A stretch of 64,000 nt of DNA from Tetradesmus obliquus (taxonomy: Eukaryota > Chlorophyta > Chlorophyceae > Sphaeropleales > Scenedesmaceae): contig CP126194.1 in NCBI GenBank assembly GCA_030272155.1, positions 1,116,001 to 1,180,000 on the forward strand, in the 5' to 3' direction. The position numbers and the translations under genes are program-made. A model generated the notes under the pieces. The model was not told the origin of the DNA and ran no database searches. It was given only the letters and a program-made list of their open reading frames with translations. Shown here one piece after another: positions 59,685 to 64,000 of the stretch. Every line of letters begins with the position of its first letter. The stretch's first letter is position 1.

Positions 59685-62600
59685 ATGGCTGAAGTGCTTC
59701 AGGCTTGGCTGACAGATGCTGGTGTGGAGGCCAGCAATCTTGAGCAGGTGACCAGCAGGGTAAACCAGCGTGTCAAGCAGCATCACCGCCAACAGACGCA
59801 GCTGCTGAACACAAACCTGTCAGAACAATAACAGCTGCATGAGCATTTTTCATATGTATAACCCGGGGAGGGTGTTGATGGCATGCTGCACATCCTCCTG
59901 CAGGACTTTGCCTCTGGCTGGCTGTTTGGCAAGCTACTCGCGGCATTCAACCTGCAGCCAGACCACGATAAGTTTGTGAACAAGGGCAAGCCAGATGCCT
60001 ACCTTGCCAACTACACCAGGCTGCAGGTACTTGCTACATCTACTGGCTAGTTTGCATGCCGATGAACACCATGACACTGCAATAAGGCGATGGCTCTGCC
60101 AAAAAGCGGCAGCAGCACCATAGGGTACCCTGGGGTCTCTGTCACCCTGTCCCGTAATCACCTTGCCACTAACCCACACATTACTGTTGCTGCTGCAGCC
60201 TGTGCTGGCCAAGTTGGGCGTACAGCTGGACCCACGCACAGCACAAGCTCTGATCAATCGAGAGCCTGGCCTGGCAGGCAAAGTGCTGTACTCCATCAAG
60301 CAGGCACTTGGTAGCATGAACAAAGACATGCAGGTGCGCTGACAGCCTGTAGTGTACAATGTTTTAAGGACATGCAGGTGTGCTGACAGCCTGTAGTGTA
60401 GAATGTTTCAAACGGCTGCCAGCAAAGCTGCAGAGCCACAGCACCTCATTCTGTGTGGACTGCAAAAGGGCAGCCTTGATGTGTTGGCAGCCTGCCAGTC
60501 AGGTATGCTATTCTGAAAAACATACCCGCATTGATCACTGGCTCATTCCTGTCTGACCACAGGCACTGGAGCACACTGGCAGGACAATGCAGCAGTTTGG
60601 CATGCGCACATCTCCCACACGTGGCATGCTGGAGGCTCAGCACTACTCAACACAGCATGCGGCCTACCAGTCGGGCAACCTTAAGTGAGAGCTGATAACA
60701 ACACCATTGCCAGGTTCACCATCAGCAGCAGCAGCAGTAGTGGTGGCGGCCAGGCGGTTTCAACGATGAATGCAGCACAGCAGCAGTGGAACTGGCATCT
60801 TCGGCGGCAGCCGCATCCAGAACCGCTTACATCCCTGATTTGGCAGGTGCAGCAGGCATCCCACCACATACAGACGCATCTTGACTCTTCCTTGCATGCA
60901 GGTTTTTTGAGGATGTCATGCGCAAGAAAGTCGGCAGTCCAAATGCCCTTATGGAGTCCATGCACCTCAAGCGCTTTGCAGATGAAGGAAGCCGCCAAGC
61001 AATGACAGCAGCAGAACTTGCAGCAGCAGAGGCATCAGCACAGCAAGCGCGCAAGGCAGCCATGCGAGAGGCAGAGCTTGGCAAACTAGCAGCTGCCAGA
61101 GCTGATAAGAGCTTGCGGCTGCAGCGGGACGAAGCTGTGCACGCCACGCTGCTGAAGCATCAGGTGGGTTGAAGGCATCAGTGCGATGCACTGCTGAACC
61201 TCGCAACTGGCGTCATCAGGTTTAAGTTCTGTTGCACTAGCAGCAGCTGGTGACCAGCAGCAGCTGCTTTCCAAGCAAGGATGCGATGTGCCACGTAACG
61301 AGAGTGACCTAACAGGCTGCAGAGGGTAACAGCAGCTTGCAGCACCCATCCAGTAGCAAGCGGATTGCTCTGGCGACTGCCACAATCAGTAGCAAGCAAA
61401 AGGTCGCCACCGGTGACAACAGGTGTTCTTACAGACTGCCTTCTGTCCTGCATGTGGCCTGACTGGGCTGCCATCACCCGGCTGCAGGATGACCGCGAGG
61501 GCCAGGAGCTGCGTGTGGAGCTGGCTCTGGCTGAGCTGGGCAAGCACAGGCAGCATCAGGCGCAGGCGGCAGCAGCAGCAGATGCTGCAGCAGGCATTGA
61601 TGCTTTTGAGATGACGCTGAAGCGCCTGGGCGGCAGCGAGGGCACGGCTGAACAAGATCGGGAAGGTGAGTGCCATACACGGCACATTGTAATGTGCTGT
61701 GGTGCGCTACGTGTTGTAGCTGCTGAAAGCAGGATGCAGAGCCTCAGCTTTCTTTGCAGCATGCACATGCAGCCTCTACTATGGTTGATGCAGCGCTAAA
61801 TTGCAGCACTGTATGCAACTACTGCTGGTGCCTCCTGCAGAGGCAGCCGCTGGCCCTGGTGAGAGTCCCCAGGCCATCTTGGGCCGCATCCGCGCGTTTG
61901 CGCCCACAGCCGCCAAGCTGGCTGAGAGCGGTGGGAAGTACTTGGCCACTATCAAGGCACGCAGGCAGGAGGAGGTGGCAGGACGCAAGGAGCGTGAGGT
62001 GCGCCCAGCATTCTGAGCAGATTGCCCGCCAGAGTTTGCTGTACAATCTGCACAGACCGGAACTGTGTGAGTGGTGGGTTGTGTTGTGCGGAAACTGATA
62101 TGCGGCATTGCTGACAAGTGGCCAAAGCAGCTGTCAAGATCTGCTCCTGCTACGCTTCTCATGTGCCTTGGCCTTGTCCTGTGTGCATGGTGCGCTTGCT
62201 GACACGCAGGCGCGCAGGCGGCGGCTGCTTGTGGAGCAGCAGGCTGCACGTGCTACGTCCGAGAGCAGGGTTGCGGCAGAGTCACTGCTAGAAGTGCTGG
62301 TGCGGCGCAGCGGCGAAGAACAGCGCCTTGGCCAGCGGCTGTGGCAGCTGCGGCAGGAGAAGGTGAGAATGAGCAGCACGCACACTGCACGGCAAGAACG
62401 TGCTGCGCTTGGAGATTGCCACCAGCAGCTTTATGCACTTGTGCTCCAACAAGGCTACTGCAAGAGTTGCAACAGATGTCTGCTGCGCTGGAGCAGCCGA
62501 TTTCAGCCAGCTGTTACGTGGTGTTGCAATGGAGATGCAGCTCAGTGTTGGCCTCTGTTGCTGCTGGCGCCTGCAGGATGCCATGGAGGCTGACAGGAAG

Positions 62601-64000
62601 CTGCGTGAGGAGCAGTACGCTGCGCGGCGGGACAAGGACTGGGAGGAGACGCTCAGGCGGGAGGCGGAACTGCACAGGTGAACCGGTGCATCACAGCAGT
62701 TGGGGGTGGGCTGGGATCACATGTATTTGAGTTGGGATTCGGCAGCAGCAAGAGGCGCTGTGCATTGTGGGTTCGTTGTGCAGTTGGAGCAGCTGAGCAG
62801 GAGGGCAGAGTAAGAGGATATTACGCATGCCTTTGTTGATCCCACAACTTGTTTTGTAACGTGTCGCAGGTCAATGAAGGCGCAGTTTGAGTCATCAACA
62901 CAGCAGGAGCTGGCCACCTGGCATGAGCAGCAGCAGCAGCGCGCAGCCGCCAAGGCAGCCGCACACCACAAGTTTGGCGAGCATGTGGCATGGCAGGTTG
63001 TGCAGCTTGCAGAGCGTGTAGTTGAATACAGGGCTGCTACAGCCGGCCAGGCTGTCCCTCGCAGGGACTGGAGGGCTTGGGTCAACCTGTTCCTAGCAGG
63101 TTGGTGTACGCTGCAGCTGGGGCTGGATGCAAGCAACATGGCAGTGGTTGCAGCTTGCTGCAGAAAGTGCGGCACTGGTACCTGCAGTTTTATCTGGCAG
63201 TGTGCCACCTGTAGTCATGCAGTGTTTAGAGTTGCAATTGTTGTGGAAGTCCAGCAGTGCAGCCGCCGCATGTTCATCCAATGCACAATTGCATTGTTTT
63301 TCTGTCCCTGTGCTACAGATGATGCGTCACTTGGCAGTCCTGTAGTAGCAACAAGCCCAGAGGCAGCGGCAGAGACAGGCTCTGCACAGCAGGCGCTCAA
63401 CACAGCAGAGCTGCAGGAGTACCTTGCTGGGCAGGGCGAGTGGGTGCTGCCTGCAGAGGCAGTGGCCAGCAGCGCAACTGGGGCGACAGCAGCGGTACAA
63501 CAACATGCTGCCCTTGGGCGGGTTGTTGCTGAGCTTGCTGCGCTAGCTCAGAAGCTGGAGGGACGGCAGTTGCCGTTGCCTGCTGCTGGTGGCAGTGCAG
63601 ATGGTGTGGATGCAGTGCTGACTGCAGCAGACGCAGCAGCAGAGCAATGGCCTGAAAAGGCGGAAACAAGCACAATCAAGGCGATGCCTCTTAAGCTTGC
63701 AGTGGTGAGCCTAGGATGTGATGCGCATAGCATGGGATGCTCTGCCAGGTGGTGCTTGGTATGCAAGCTGAGCTGCCTCACCATTGTTGCACCAGAAGAT
63801 TACCACAACTGGACCACGTTAGCTCTTGCAGCATGTACTACAGGGTGAACAGCTTCTTGCGCGCATGATTGCACGCATCATTGCGATTGCTGAACATGGT
63901 GTCCTTGATCTTTGTGCGTCCTGCAGGCTGGCGGTCCCTTTGCCGGCAAGACAACTGTGGCCCGCGCCACTGCACAGCTGTATGGCTTGAAGCTGCTGAC
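59685..64000 (+). CDS. CPC1: Central-pair protein CPC1 / SPEF2 (3' truncated by window edge)
   Basis: Component of the central-pair apparatus of motile cilia. Exons 59685-59747, 59904-60026, 60199-60333, 60563-60684, 60902-61163, 61488-61665, 61841-61998, 62210-62362, 62577-62677, 62870-63099, 63319-63704 and 63927-64000 agree in phase for 661 residues. The N-terminus is a CH-like domain (EVLQAWLTDAGVE, FASGWLFGKLLAAFNLQPDH, YLANYTRLQPVLAKLGVQLD). A long charged coiled coil follows (RRRLLVEQQAARATSESR, RRDKDWEETLRREAELHR), then the block EYLAGQGEWVLPAEAV. Finally a P-loop (GGPFAGKTT) opens an adenylate-kinase-like domain at the window end. Order and motifs match SPEF2/KPL2. Confidence 0.87.
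60323..60412 (+). repeat. Tandem duplication at a CPC1 donor
   Basis: The exon end KDMQ with its donor (gacatgcaggtgcgctgaca...gtacaatgtttt) is repeated directly behind itself as gacatgcaggtgtgctgaca...gtagaatgttt, a unit of about 40 bp with a few changes. Confidence 0.88.

Noticed and set aside
61488..64000. Reading the coiled-coil plus P-loop gene as ATAD3 (mitochondrial AAA protein)
   Set aside because: The N-terminal CH-like domain and the blocks WLFGKLLAAFNLQPDH and EYLAGQGEWVLP fit SPEF2/CPC1, and the P-loop has the adenylate-kinase rather than AAA form.

Overview
The window looks like nuclear DNA of a green alga. Genes are split by many short introns with ordinary GT...AG borders. Coding sequence is full of CAG/CTG trinucleotide tracts (poly-Gln, poly-Ala, poly-Ser). 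The gene set is eukaryotic and plant-like: MCM4, the 20S proteasome beta-3 subunit, an expansin, an OPR/RAP-type organelle RNA-binding protein, a plastid-type Tim17 family protein with a SAM domain (HP30-like), ISN1 nucleotidase, and the flagellar central-pair protein CPC1/SPEF2. Expansin plus OPR/RAP plus CPC1 points to a chlorophyte. The moderate GC and extreme CAG richness suggest a Scenedesmaceae-like member of the Chlorophyceae, but that placement is inference.

Layout. 1-7396 (+): MCM4, truncated at its 5' end by the window edge. 8290-11301 (+): leucine-rich-repeat protein. 11933-12547 (+): intronless proteasome PBC1. 14409-18549 (-): secreted expansin. 19295-20933 (+): secreted protein with an eight-cysteine (LTP-like) order and a Pro/Ala-rich tail, followed by two further possible terminal exons up to 22107. 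24978-25834 (+): cysteine-rich Stig1-like secreted protein with a PS linker. 28882-34630 (-): OPR/RAP protein of about 1,560 residues. 35084-37908 (+): methionine sulfoxide reductase B lacking the zinc cysteines. 38435-39327 (+): small basic protein. 40192-41451 (+): 3' remnant of a chromodomain Ty3/gypsy element with its LTR. 41940-46694 (+): MYND zinc-finger protein of 1,227 residues. 47472-49880 (-): conserved-looking unknown protein, 5' end unresolved. 51712-53708 (-): HP30-like Tim17/SAM protein. 53801-54304 (-): tentative membrane protein. 55167-58977 (-): ISN1 IMP 5'-nucleotidase. 59685-64000 (+): CPC1/SPEF2, running off the end.

There is no operon logic. The genes are housekeeping, secretory/cell-wall, organelle RNA and ciliary functions side by side. 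Two gene pairs diverge from shared upstream regions (18550-19294 and 34631-35083).

The most striking signal is structural. In at least nine genes, pieces of exons together with their splice junction have been copied in tandem into the neighbouring intron, once or several times, often nearly identical. The copies are truncated on the side away from the junction. This is seen in MCM4 (six exons), expansin, the 8-Cys gene, the OPR/RAP gene, MsrB, MYND, the 47-50 kb gene, HP30 and CPC1. It reads like a genome-wide process of splice-junction-anchored tandem duplication, possibly tied to intron growth or gain, and is the best candidate here for something undescribed.
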